A stretch of DNA of 64,000 nt from Bubalus kerabau (taxonomy: Eukaryota; Chordata; Mammalia; Artiodactyla; Bovidae), in assembly GCF_029407905.1 (NCBI RefSeq), contig NC_073627.1:128353697-128417696 (forward strand), read 5' to 3'. Position numbers and translations under genes: made by a program. The notes under the pieces were generated by a model. That model was not told the DNA's origin. It did no database searches and saw only the letters and a list, made by a program, of their open reading frames with translations. Shown piece after piece: positions 11,095 through 24,300 of the stretch (position 1 is its first letter; each line of letters opens with the position of its first letter).

Positions 11095-11725
11095 TCAAAG
11101 CACAAATGCATGTAAATTTTGACCTCGCAATTCAATATCTGGAAACTTAACCAAATATATAATTGCATTTGTACAGAAATGATATTTGTACAACATAACT
11201 CGTTGCAATATTACAATAGAGAGATTGGCAATAACCCAAATGTCTATCAAGGGAAGACCACTTCTTAAATTAGAGTACATTCATACAGTGTAATACTCAG
11301 AGGCTGTCAAAAGGAATGAGGAGGCATTCTTTGTATTAATGTGAAAAGATAGTGATGAAGAAAGCTTGGTGTGGAACAATGTGTATGGTGTACTATCCTT
11401 TGTGTTAAGAAGAGGATACATAAAATCTATATTTGTATTTGCTTGTTCAGGCGTCCAGAAACTCTGGAAAGACAGATATCTCAAGTGGGAAAACTGATTA
11501 TGTATCAGTATGGGAACTGAGTGGATGGGGTTAGGGAAGAGGAGAGGGGAGACCTTTCACTGTATATCTTTTTTATTTTTATGGTAAAAACACACTTAAC
11601 ATGAGATCTACCCTCTTAACAAATTTTTAAGTGCTCAATACAGTAACTGTATATCTTTTTCTTTTTTTAAATCTTGGGTTTGAATTATACAAATTCAGAA
11701 TTACCTGTTCAAAAATTAGATATAA
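11095..11725 (+). mobile_element. Old L1M 3' UTR fragment
   Basis: Decayed sense-strand 3' end of a mammalian L1: the typical order is a CAAATGTCTATCAA block, a CAGTGTAATACT block, then ATTTGTATTTGCTTG and AAACTCTGGAAAGA. A T-rich stretch at about 11560-11645 looks like a second, antisense L1 3' end inserted into it. No coding potential. Confidence 0.65.
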
Positions 11726-12209
11726 AATGCTAAGCAAAAAAAAAAAAAAAAAACAACCAGCACTCAGACGAGTGGGCACAATGTGATTAAAATGCTTCCA
11801 TCTCCATGTAGTTCCCAATGCAGTCAAAACCAAGTTGTGCTGTCCAGAGATGCACACAGAGTTGAGATGGAAGGGCAGCGTCTCAGAAGGTGTGTCTCTG
11901 ACAGTGGGTCATAGTCACAGTTTGAGAAGCCTTACTTACATTTCCCAATCCTTATCTTTAACCACTGAAGAAATAAAGCCAGTCTGTGTATCACAAGACT
12001 GTGGGCTCTTTAGGGCAGAGGGCTGCTAAAGTTGTTCACTCTGTGCACTCTGAGCACCTGTGTGTGTTAATTTCAGATACAAAGAAAGCCCTGGTTATTT
12101 GATCAGCGTGTCTTAAAATTGGCAAACATAGGAAGCATCACGGTGATCTGTTAGAATCCTCTTCCAAGAATTTTGGTTAGCTTCTTAAGAAAACTCTTCT
12201 TCTTTTTAG
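11726..12209. other. Non-coding sequence before the first coding exon, with an 18-A run
   Basis: An uninterrupted run of 18 A lies at 11736-11753, perhaps the tail of an old retroposed element. The remainder is intron sequence leading to the pyrimidine-rich acceptor at 12201-12209. No further gene seen. Confidence 0.5.
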
Positions 12210-12314
12210 GTAAATGGAAGAGCTGGAGACCAGCTTATTCCAAACACGGAAAGCACACAGAATAGAACAAATGGTGGCAAGATGGCTCCGGCGCTCCCGG
12301 GACAGCTCAGCCCG
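12210..12314 (+). CDS. FRMPD1: FRMPD1 coding exon 1 (start codon)
   Basis: Acceptor TTTTTAG ends at 12209 and donor GTAAGA begins at 12315. The exon opens with G-TAA-ATG, so translation starts at 12214 only four bases into the exon and an in-frame stop immediately precedes it. It encodes MEELETSLFQTRKAHRIEQM and on to residue 34, with a basic WLRRSR segment. The exon ends in phase 2. Position -3 is T, but +4 is G. Confidence 0.95.
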
Positions 12315-15300
12315 GTAAGACTCCTGGGCTGGCAGAGATTTCTGTCTGTAAGGGTTCAGTGTTCCCGTGGGAGGAGGTTTTGCAGTCTTGGCAGCGCCTG
12401 GGGATCACTGTCTCCGGCTTGCTTTGTTCTTACATCCTGTGAGGGGAGAAGTGTAAATGGGTCAGCAATTTTGCTGGAGTGCCTTTCTCTCTGTTCCTTT
12501 CCAATTCCTCCCCTCTGCATCCTTCAACAGGCACTCACAGACATAGAGTCACTCACCCCAAACTCAAACTCATGCCCACATTTATAGAGACACACATTCA
12601 CACACAGAGACATATGCACGCTCATACCCACATACTTTCATCCATGTGCCTATATGCTCTGAAACACACACCCACACACACAGTTTTGAATACACACTCA
12701 CACATGCTCACTGTTTCTGTCTGTCTCACACACACCCCTTGTCTTAGTACTTGATGTCAGGCAATCTGCTGTTTATACTCTTTCCCCGTCTTTGTTTCCA
12801 GCAGCTGTTCCTTCCTTGCAGTCCCTATTTCATTCTAAACAAAATGAAATGAAATCAAATACAGCTCTGATTTGACTGCTACAAGAGAACTTAAAATATG
12901 TTCTGTTTGAAAGCGCTCATTTTCCATCTCAGATTTCCTGTCTGGCCCTGACATGGAGATGAAATATCACGTGTCAGGTGTTTCTGATACACATACTCTT
13001 CCAAAGGAACTGGGAACAGCTGTCCTGTTGCCGAGCAGTAAACTTGCTCAGAGCTGCACTGCCCTGTGTCCAAGTGCTCGGGTCCTCACACATTGCAATA
13101 GGATGAGGTTGGGAGGACTAGCCCCATTTTACAGATGAAAACCTGAGGTTCAGGGAGTATCTCGTTCACAGCCATCCACACCCGCTCTGCTCTGAAATGT
13201 TCGCTGGGTCGTCATCTCCTATAGGACGAGTACAAACATTTTTGGTTGGACATTCAAGGCTCTCTGTGATCAACCCACAATCTGTTACAGCTGTCTGTCT
13301 TACTCTTCTGCTTCATTCACATCATACTCCAGCTGAAATGACCTACTCGCTGTTCCCCGACCCAAGCACCCAACTTCCCCTTCCACCACCTAGACCTGGG
13401 TTCCTGTGCCACATCCCTTCCTCCCATCTCCATGTGTCTAGACCCCACTCACAGTTCACGGTCTGGCTGAAATGCTGGGTCTTCCATGAAGTGTTCCACA
13501 GTCCACAGCCAGAATTAATCTCTCCCAAGGGGTCCCATAGTATTTAGTTTGTAGCATCAGCATTGTGCTTCTCCTGATGTGTTCAGCTTAAATTTGAGCA
13601 CATCCCTTTTCTTTCTTCTGAGCTTCTATACAAGCTCAGTGGAAGGCAGGGAAAGTATCAGCCTCACCTCATAGCCCCGATTGAGTTCCAGGAGACTGCA
13701 AGGACTCAGGTAGTGCTTGGTGAATAAATGGGAAAAGTCCTAGATACATTGTTTTCTGAAGTGGGTTCTGCAAAACCTAGTTGTGTGTGGTGTGTGTGTG
13801 ATGCAACCTATATCCGATTCCTACCCACCCACTCTTGGTAATTCATAGTGCGTTTTGGCACATTAAAGGCTCTGAGAAGTCCTGCAGAAAAAGACCTGTG
13901 TAACTTTGACTTGGCCTTACCTGAATATTTGCCCATGTAACTCTCTAATATCTAGCTTCTCTCACAGAGTGTAAATAAAAGGCAACATCTAGGAAGTTTT
14001 TTTTCCCTCATCTATTTTGAGATATGTTTCACATAACATAAAATTTACCCATTTAAAAATGTACAGATTTATTTAGTGTATATACAGTATATATTTAGTG
14101 TATATATAGAATTTTGCAACAATCTACCACAATCTAATTTTAGAATACTTTCGATGCCCCCAAAAGAAACCCCATACCCATTAACAGTCATTCCGTATTT
14201 GCCCCTCCCCCAGCTCTAGACAACCACTCATCTACTTTCTGTTTCTCTAGATTTGTCTGTTCTGGATATTTCCTGTGAATAGAATCATACAATATATTGT
14301 CTTTGTGACTGCCTTCTTTCACTTAGTGTAATGTGTTTGAGGTTCATCTGTGTTATAATATGCATCAGTGTGCATTCCTTTTATTTAAAAACTTTTTATT
14401 TTGTATTGGAGTAGAGTGGATTAACAATGTCATAGTGGTTTCAGATGGAGAGCAAAGCAACTCAGCCATACATATACATGTATCCATTCTCCCCCAAAAC
14501 CCTTCCCACCTAGGCTGCCACATAGCGTTGAGTAGAGTTCCCTGTTAGTTATCCATCTTAAATATAGCAGTGTGTACCTGTCCATCCCAAACTCCCTAAC
14601 TAACTTCCCCCATCCTCCGCCCCCCACTGCCGCTGCAACCTTAAGTTCATTCTCTTAAGTCTGTCAGTATGTTTTGGTTTTATAAATACGTTCATTTGTA
14701 TCATGTTTTTTAGATTCCTCATATAAGGGATGTCATATGATGTTTCTACTTCTCTGTCTAACTTACTTCACTCAGTATGACAATTTTTATTGTTGCTCAG
14801 TTGTGACCGACTCTGTGACCCTATGGACTGCAGCACTCCAGGCCTTACTGTCCTTCATTGTCTCCTGGAGCCTGCTCAGACTCATGTCTATTGAGTCCGT
14901 GATGCCATCTAACCATCTTGTCCTCTGTCGTCCCCTTCTCCTCCTGCCTTCAATCTTTCCCATCATCAGGGTCTTTTCTAATGACAATTTTAAGGTCCAC
15001 ATCCATATTGCTGCAAATATTATTTCATTCTTTGTGATGGCTGAGTAATATTCGATTGTAAATATGTACTGCCCCTCCTTTATGCAGTCCTCTGTTAATG
15101 AACATTTAGGTTGCTTCCATATCTTGGCTGTTGTAAACAGTGCTTGCATTCCTTTTTATTGCCAAATAATATTCTATTATGGTATATATTCTTTGTCCAT
15201 CAGTTAATGTACACCTGAGTTGTTTCCACTTGGGAGCTATTGTGAATAATGCTACTATAAACGTTTCTTATTTGAACATATGTTTTCATTTCTGTTGGGT

Positions 15301-18300
15301 TTATACTTGGATTAGAATAGCTGGGTCATATAGCAGCTTGATGTTGAAGCTTTGGAGGAACTGCCAGGCTGTTTTCTAAAGCATTTCCACCACCAGGACA
15401 TGAAGGTTCCAGTGTCTGCACACCTTTGGCAACAGTTATTATCTGCTATTTTTTATTATAAACATCCTAGTGGGTGTGAAGTGGTATCTCATTATGGTTT
15501 TGATCTGTATTTTCCTGATAGCTAATGATGTTGAGCATCTTTCCATGAAATTAGTAGGAAGTTTGTTTTCCAAGTGCTTTAGAAAGAGAAGAAAAAGAGG
15601 GAGTGATTCCTAGAAGTGTCCATGGAAGGCATTATTTCTGTGTTTCTAGGATAAATCACTGGAGAAGGCAATGGCACCCCACTCCAGTACTCTTGCCTGG
15701 AAAATCCCATGGACGGAGGAGCCTGGTAGGCTGCAGTCCATGGGATCACGAAGAGTCGGACACGACTGAGCGACTTCACTTTCACTTTTCCCTTTCATGC
15801 ATTGGAGAAGGAAATGGCAACCCACTCCAGTGTTCTTGCCTGGAGAATCCCAGGGACGGGGGAGCCTGGTGGGCCGCCGTCTATGGGGTCGCACAGAGTC
15901 GGACACGACTGAAGCGACTTAGCAGCAGCAGCAGCAGCAGGATAAATCACATGTAGTCTTATTGAAATTGTTTCTCATCTCTAATCCTGCAACCTTGATT
16001 CAAGCTGGGTTCTTCTGTCTTCAGATTAGTTGAAAATGGTCAAGAATTGAAAAGCATAATTTGTTTTCCTGAAGTAGAGTAAATGGTACCACCTTCCACA
16101 GAATTGCTTAACCAAGAGACCTGTGAGTCATCCTGAATTTTCCTCTCTCTCATACTCTGTATCTACCCCATCAGCAACTTTTGTCAGTTCATCCTCAAAC
16201 ATATCTCCACTCTGTCCACCTCTCTGTCCCAAGAGGGCATTGCCATAGTCACTCACTCTTTCTCTGCTCCACCCTGAAGCCATAGTAAGCTTTTCAAAAT
16301 ACACACTGCTCCTGTCCCACATGCTCGCTTCTGGCTCCACCCCATCCCAAACCATTCAGTGACCACCTGCCACCATACCATAGCCTACAAGTCCCTTTAC
16401 AATCTCATCCTGGTTTCATGTCTTCATCTTGTTCCTCCTACTTCCTTGCCACAGTTTATAACAATATATCCATTTGTTTGCTTGTTCTTTGCCTAACCCC
16501 CTGCCTGCTTAATATATGACTCTTCTCCCCCAACCCTCCTGCCACATATAAGACCAAAGACCATAACTATCTTGTCTAAAAAGTATCTTCAGCCCTAGAA
16601 GAATGCATACATAGTATGAAGTAGATATTCAATAAATTTTTATTGATTAAGGGCTTTCACAGTCAGGGACTATATTACTTATTTTTATTTATTTAAAATA
16701 TATCTAAATTTTGCATTGTTTCTTCTTCCAAATGGAATTTTTGATGATTAATAGTTTTAAAATGCATAAAAACTTTTAAATAAAGACTGGAAATTCTATA
16801 GATAGAATAGAAAACCAATTAGATGTAGGATTTAGCATTTGAGTACTAACATTGGCTCTGCATTTCCTGACAGCCAGGTCAAGAAATGAAAAAAATTCAT
16901 TGAAGTGTTTTTTATAGTCCAGAGAAAAGGAAACAGAAATTAATCTGCAGTCATAAGTTTACATGCATCTTTCAACAATCTTGCTATCTTTTCAGACCTT
17001 TAAAAGCTTCTACTCATTTTAGCTGGTTGTACTTACTTAATTATAATTGCCATTTTTCCCATAAAGTTAAATTTTATCTCCAACACTAATTGAACTGTCT
17101 AGGAAGAAATTAGTCAAAAATAACAATTTCCATTTCCAAACATTATTAAACAAATTTATAATTTTTATGAACTTGGGTAATATTAGAGCTTTATAAGGCA
17201 TCTTAAAATGGTTTTTTCTGGGGAAGAGTGTCAACTTTCAAAGTTACTTTGATTTCTTCAATTTTAAATGAGTGGACAATCCCTAGTCAAATTCAGATAG
17301 TGGCACTCAGTTTGAATGTGTGTGTGTGCATGCTTGGGTAGGGTGGAAGCTTAGTGATACCAATAATTGTAGAAATGCAAAATTACTCAGATATTATTAA
17401 GATGACTGCTATTTTACCACTTGATTTCACATTCCAATATAAAAATAACATTTACAGTGTCAGTGCTCTTTTAGAAATAGCTAACCCCCTCAAATAGTCT
17501 CTGTGGCATGTTTTGAATTTCTGTAAAAATAGTGTAATACAAACCACTTAATAAAAGCTATAACATAGTGACATTACATTATAAACTAATTTTTAACCAT
17601 TTTACTTTGTACTAAATTGTCACCTTCTTTACCACTTTCTATAACTAGGGAGGTGATAAAATGAGATGAGAAGGACATGTTATAGAATAGTTTTTTGCTT
17701 AATTATACCATTTTTTTATACCTACAATTTTTGATTTTTATATAGTTAAATGATAATCTCTTGATTTCTTTGATTGGTTCAAAGCTTAGAAAATCCTTAC
17801 CCAATAATTAATTAATTAATTTTCAATTTGATAGTTTAAGATATTTTATATTTAAGTTTTTACTTTGGTGTTTATTTTAGTACAGGCTGTGAAATAAAGA
17901 TCTAGCTTGTTTTTTTCCAAAATAAGTAGTGTTTGCATCACCATTAACTGTGAGTAACCTTTCCTTTCTTCACTGACTTATGGTCTCATTTTATCATATA
18001 TGAAATTCCTGTGTCTGTGGGTGAAAACTTGTATCTCTTCCTAGGCTAGCTATTCTGTTTAATTGATCTAACTGCCTTCTTTCACACACCTGTATTAAAA
18101 CTATTTATATTTATTGTCTGTTAAACTAGACTTTTGTTCTCTTCATTTGCCATTTTATATTCTTATCTGCCTTTTCCATGTGAGCTTTAGAATAATTTTA
18201 TTGTATGATTGAAACAATTTTGTGTAAGATTTACTGAATTCTCTTATGTGTAATCTAGAAATGTTGGTTTTATAGGTCAAGACTTAAAAAAATCTAAGGA

Positions 18301-21300
18301 GTTTGATGAATTTCATGCTTTCTTCTTGGTGCTTGGTTTTATAAACTTCAAAGCTTAAAAAGATTTCTTTCAATTTATATTTAATCTTAATATTAGTGTG
18401 TATTAGTATTAATCTAATGTGCACACATGTATGTTTAATGAATACACATATGCACACACACATGTACACACAGGCATATGTATTCACAAATGTGCAAACA
18501 TGCATCATGGCATCTCTGTGTCAGAAGTCTTGGCTATTGGTTTTTCCCTCCTTCTAAATTTGCTGGTTCATTATAACCATAGTCTGTTTACTAGTTATAG
18601 GAATGGTGTTTTTGACCTTTCTAATACTCCTAATGGTGTAGAAAGACCATTTCAGGTACCAGTTTTTTATTGCTATTTGACCATGGACAAAAGGGAAAGA
18701 TTTTAAGAGAACAGGTTAGAAAGTTTCTGTGCTGTGTCTGTAGGGTCACCCTTGTCTTCTGAACCTCTTTTTTAAAGTAGCAATGGAATACTTTCTCCTC
18801 TCAGCTGTAAGCTTTTGCCATATAGCACTGTACACACAAGATATACATTCAGTGGTCTCTAGAAACTATCACAGCCACAAGCCTAGTCCTGTGATTATGA
18901 CTACAAGAGAAATTTCTTTCTGAAACAGGCCACTCCCTCTATTTCTTCTTTCTTTGAATAAACTTTAGATTAAAAATCCAGTTTATACCAGACGTTCACT
19001 TTTAAAATCACTCAAGCTGAACATAATACAGTGTTTAAACACAGATTCAAAATAGTTTCTCCACATCCTGCTGGAAGTCAGAGGTGAATTCTTTGTTGTT
19101 ACAAGATAGGGGCAAATATATTTCACAGCCTATTAGAGAGCAGATAAAAAGCCAGAGAATATTTGAAGCCTAATCTGTCTCCATCTGGTATTTTTTTTCT
19201 TCTTGGGGTTATTGATCAGCTCAATGTGAATTTATAACCCATAAAATATAGAATGAAGCTATTTTCATGATAAATTTAACATGTGTTTTCCAGTTCTACC
19301 TTAGGATCCAGTTATCTGATAAAATTTCTATTAGTGTCGCCAGGTCTTATGCTGTTCCGATGTAAAACCACAGGAATGATCTCAGATTTGTGATTTAAAA
19401 CCATTCCAAAGGCAGCAGACAGAGGCTTTTGGATTGTCAGCGTTTAGTTTGATGTTTATAAGATTCTTCAGAGGAGGAAATTTTGCTGCAGAGATCATTT
19501 CCTTCAGTTCCCTGTCGAACATTCTTTTCGAGGAGAGACTATGGCTTTGTCCTGTTTTTAAGCAATCCCTTTCCAAACAAAAGCCTAGATGTGGCCTTCG
19601 GGGAAAATGTCAAATCCAGACTTTGGGCCAAAGCTCCTGACACTGCCCAGGGATTAATCAACACAGCGGGGCCTCGTTTGTCTACCATTGTTGGGGAGCA
19701 CACCCTTCCAAATGGAAAAGTCAGATAAATGAAGACTACTCACTTGAAAAGCATCCAAATGAATTCTGTTCTAACCACGTGGTAAGGTTTGTATTTTTCT
19801 TTAGTCTTGTAAACATTTATTAAGCCTTACTCTATGCCTAGCATTGAATTCAGCACATGGGGGCAAGAAAGACACGATTGTACTATATGAGCTATTGTCT
19901 AGAAAGGACAAGAGACTTCACACTGGTCATTACAAATATGATATGTTTCAAAAATTGATGTACAGTTTTGTGTACAGGTTCAGCAGAGGGAGAGGGGTAT
20001 TTCCACCAAAAACAGAAGATTGAGTAGGAGCTGTGCAGGTGAAGTGTATGGTGGGGTGTTTTGAGAGCTGTGTCAAGGGCTAGGGGATATTCTAGGCAGA
20101 AGGAAGACCTTGTGTGTTTGAGGAACTCCAAAGGGACTTGTCTGGCTAGAACAAAAATACTGAGAGAGTGAATGGCTTGGTTGTAGAGGCTTCAGTGGCG
20201 AGCAGGGGCTGTATTAAGCCATACTAAGGTTTTTGGATTAAGTCATTCATTCAGGGCAGACATATGAGCAGGATTGCACTTATTAATATAATATCAATCT
20301 ACTTGCTGGATGGAGAGTCATTTAGGTGAGACAAGAATGAAAAGTGGGGAGGGACTTCCTTGGTGGTCCAGTGGCTAAGACTTTATGCTTGCAATTCAGG
20401 GGGCCTGGATTCAATCACCGATCAGGGAACTAGATCACACATGCTGCAACTAAGAGTTCACATGCCACATCTAAATGATTCTGCATGCTGCAATGAAAAC
20501 CTGGCACAGCCAAATAAATAGATATATTTTTTTTAAAAAGAACGAAAAGTGGGAAGACCAGTGAGGAGACACTTAGAGAAATCTGTCTGTAGGACAGGTG
20601 ACAAGGTCCTGAAATAGAATGGTGGTCATGGAGACAGAGAGAAATAGACATCTTTAGAGAGTTTTGAAGTCATGACTGATAGGATACTAGGGGTGAGAGC
20701 AGGGTAAAGTCAAAGATTACTTCCAGGAGTGTGTCTTTGGCAACTGATCACTGTTCTCCAGATACCATTTATTGAGCTCTGGGATATGGAGAAGATGGGT
20801 CCTGATTAGGACTCATAGTCAAAAGGCTGCACTGTATATCAAATTAAGCAAACTTACAGGACAAATGACAAACATTGAAGTCTGTCATATTCAAATTTAC
20901 TGCTATTTATTAGTGGCTATATATACATTTCCACCTTTGCTAATCATATTAGGTGTACTATTTTGTATCATGCTCTCTATATTCAGTATTTTGCTCATAT
21001 ATTCACCTAATAAATAGAGATGCTTTCTGTGGGCAAAGTTCTTCACTCGATATAGTGAGAAATACAGAGGTGGGTAAAAAATGGTTCCTGAATTCTGAGA
21101 ATTTGCACTCTATGTGGGGTGATGATATAAGGAATCAAATAGCTGTCACTGACAGTTGAGGTGCTCAAGGCCAGAAGGGCTCAGAGATGAGTGAACTTGT
21201 GTCTAGCTAGGAAATCAGAGGAGCATTTTTGGAAGAGGTAGCATTTGAGCTGGATTTTGATTGGCCTCACAGTTTCCTGTGAGGCAGCTGCATGAACTGA

Positions 21301-24300
21301 AGCCCAGATGTAAAACTGGTGCAGCAGGAAAGGTTAGGCTGGAGAGAAGGCCTGGGAAGGAGAGTGGGTGGAGAATGTTGTCTGGGACTTGAGACCTAAA
21401 GACAAAAGACCAAGAGGGTAAGGTTGAGGAGTTTAACTTTTATCCTGTAGGTGATGGGGAGTTGTAGGGGCAGAATAATCCACACAAGGGGGTTTGGGCA
21501 GTTTGGAAGAGTATTTTCTAAGCTATATTTCCATGTATGTCTAAGTTTCACAGGCTTGTGGCCTTTCATTTTTGAAGAGTCTTGGGGCAATTCCTTACTA
21601 TGCTTGATCTATTCTCTGTTGGATGGTTCAATTTTTTCAACTATTATAAATAAAGCTATGGTAAATATTTTTGAATACACAATTGCCAGGGTGTTTTGAG
21701 CTCACACTCTGTTCTAGGGCTTTATGATACAAGGGAATGTTTGTCTTCTAGGAACTCATAGTCTAGTGCAAACAGTGTTTTATATTTTAGGGGGATGCAT
21801 ATTACTTTGAGGAATGTTATTCCAAATGGTAACAGAAGGTCAAAGAAAATGATCAAATTTTAAATTCATATTATAATTTCCCTGATGACTTTCCAAAGAG
21901 AGTAAGCAGCCAATTTATCTGGTCCCCCTTAAATCTCAGGGCCCACACATGTTGGACTTTATTATTTTTATTCCTATGTGGTGCTTTAGTGACATGTAAT
22001 AGTTCTCTGTAGTCCATTCAGTTGTTCTTCTTTAATCACCAGAGTTGTACATTTTCTGTTATTTACAAGCTTTATTTCTTCATGTGTGAGTTTTCCACTC
22101 CCTTGCTTTGAGGATGTGAAGTCTGGGTATTTACTGCATGTTTTTATGTCCATTCTGCATATATTTTTAGTGTAAGCTTTTTCCCTCCAGGATTTTATAA
22201 GTTGATTTACTAATTTCCAACAGCTCTATCTATATGTTGCATACCATGCAATTCACTCACTTAAAATGCACAACTCACTGATTTTTAGTGTTTTCACAGG
22301 AATGTGAGACCACCACCACAATAAATTTTGGAAAATTTCATCACCCCAACAAGAAACTCTGAATGTATTAGCAGTCACTCTCTATTTCCTTTCTAAACCC
22401 TCCTTCCCCAGCCCTAGGCTATCACTAAGCTATCACTAATCTACTTTCTGTCTCTATAGATTTATCTAGTCTGGACATAGCACATGAATGGAATCATACA
22501 GTATGTGGTCTTTTGTGACTGACTTCTTTCATTTAGTATGATGTGTTCAAGGTTTATCCATGTTATAGTGCATATCAGTATTTCATTCCTTTGTATTTCT
22601 GAATAATACTCTGCTATAGAATATTGTTTTTGTCCTTAGTTGAGGTAGACTTAGATTGGTTCCACTTTGGAGCTATTATAAGTAATGTTGTTACGAACAC
22701 TTGCGTGCAAATTTTGTGTGGACATATGCTTTTCAGTTTTTTTGGATGTATGCCTAGGAGTGGAATTGCTGGGTCATTCAGTGTTTAGTCTGTTAAGGAA
22801 TTGCAAGACTATATGAGGTTTCGTTTTTCTCCACGTCAGCACTTGATCTATCTTTTTGATTATAGCCATTCTAGTGGGTGTGAAGTGGTATGTCCCTGTG
22901 GTTTTGATTTGTATTTCCATAACTGCTAATAATCTTTTCATGTCCTTATTGACTGTGTATTTTCTTTGGTGAAATGTCTATTGAAATCCTTCACCCAATT
23001 TTTATTTGGGTTATTTGTCTTTTTTGTTTAACTGTATTATAAAAATTCTTTATATATTCTAGATACCAGGTCCTTATCTTACTCTTTGCAACCCCATGGA
23101 CTGTAGCCTGCCAGGCTTCCCATGGAATTCTCCAGGCAAGAATACTGGAGTGGGTAGTCAGTCCCTTCTCTAGCCGATCTTCCCACCCCAGAGATTGAAG
23201 CCGTCTCCTGCATCACAGACAGTTTGTTTTACTGTCTGAGCCACCGGGGAGGTCCCATTAGATATATGGTTTGCAAATATTTTCTCCTATTTTGGGCATT
23301 GCCTTTTCACTTTTTCAGTGGTGTCCTTTGAAGCACAAAATTTTCAATTGTGAAGTTCAGTTTATTTATGTTTTCATTTGTTGCTTGTGCTTTTAGTGTC
23401 ATATCTAAAATGACACCGAAGTCACAAAGGGATATTCTTATATTTTCTACTAAGAGTTGTATAATTTTAGCTCTTGTATTTAGATCTGTGATCTGTTTTG
23501 AGTTAATTTTTGTTTATAAGAAGAAGAAGTTAAAAGCTTTTTTGCACTTAAATTTCTCTTTGTGCTTTTCTATGTAGTTATCCAATTTTTTATTTAGTTG
23601 AATCTGGGATTTCTTTGGAAGGAATGATGCTAAAGCTGAAACTCCAGTACTTTGGCCACCTCCTGCGAAGAGTTGACTCATTGGAAAAGACTCTGATGCT
23701 GGGAGGGATTGGGGGCAAGAGGACAAGGGGACGACAGAGGACGAGATGGCTGGATGGCATCACTGACTCGATGGACATGGGTCTGAGTGAACTCCAGGAG
23801 TTGGTGATGGACAGGGAGGCCTGGCGTGCTATGATTCATGGGGTCGCAAAGAGTCGGACACGACTGAGCGACTGATCTGATCTGATGTATTGGTTATTGA
23901 AATTTCACATTCAAACCATCCCCCTTATATCTTATGCCTATCTTTAATTCTCCAATCCTTAGAAATGTATCTCCTCTCCAGAGCTGGCACAAAGGGTCCA
24001 CATTTATTTCCAGTTTTTGTAATTCTCTTTTTTGACCTTTTTGAAATTTAATACTTTGTATAATGTTTAGTACCACAGTGTGATGATTTTGTCACCATGT
24101 TGAATTATTTCTGGCTGCTGCTGCTGCTGCTAAGTCGCTTCAGTCGTGTCCGACTCTGTGCGACCCCATAGACGGCAGCCCACCAGGCTTCCCCGTTCCT
24201 GGGATTCTCCAGGCCAGAACACTGGAGTGGGGTGCCATTTCCTTCTCCAGTGCATGAAAGTGAATAGTGAAAGTGAAGTTGCTCAGTCGTGTCCGACTCT

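Noticed and set aside
23508..23885. Possible small protein-coding gene at 23615-23875
   Set aside because: The open frame is the BovB C-terminus within a truncated copy.
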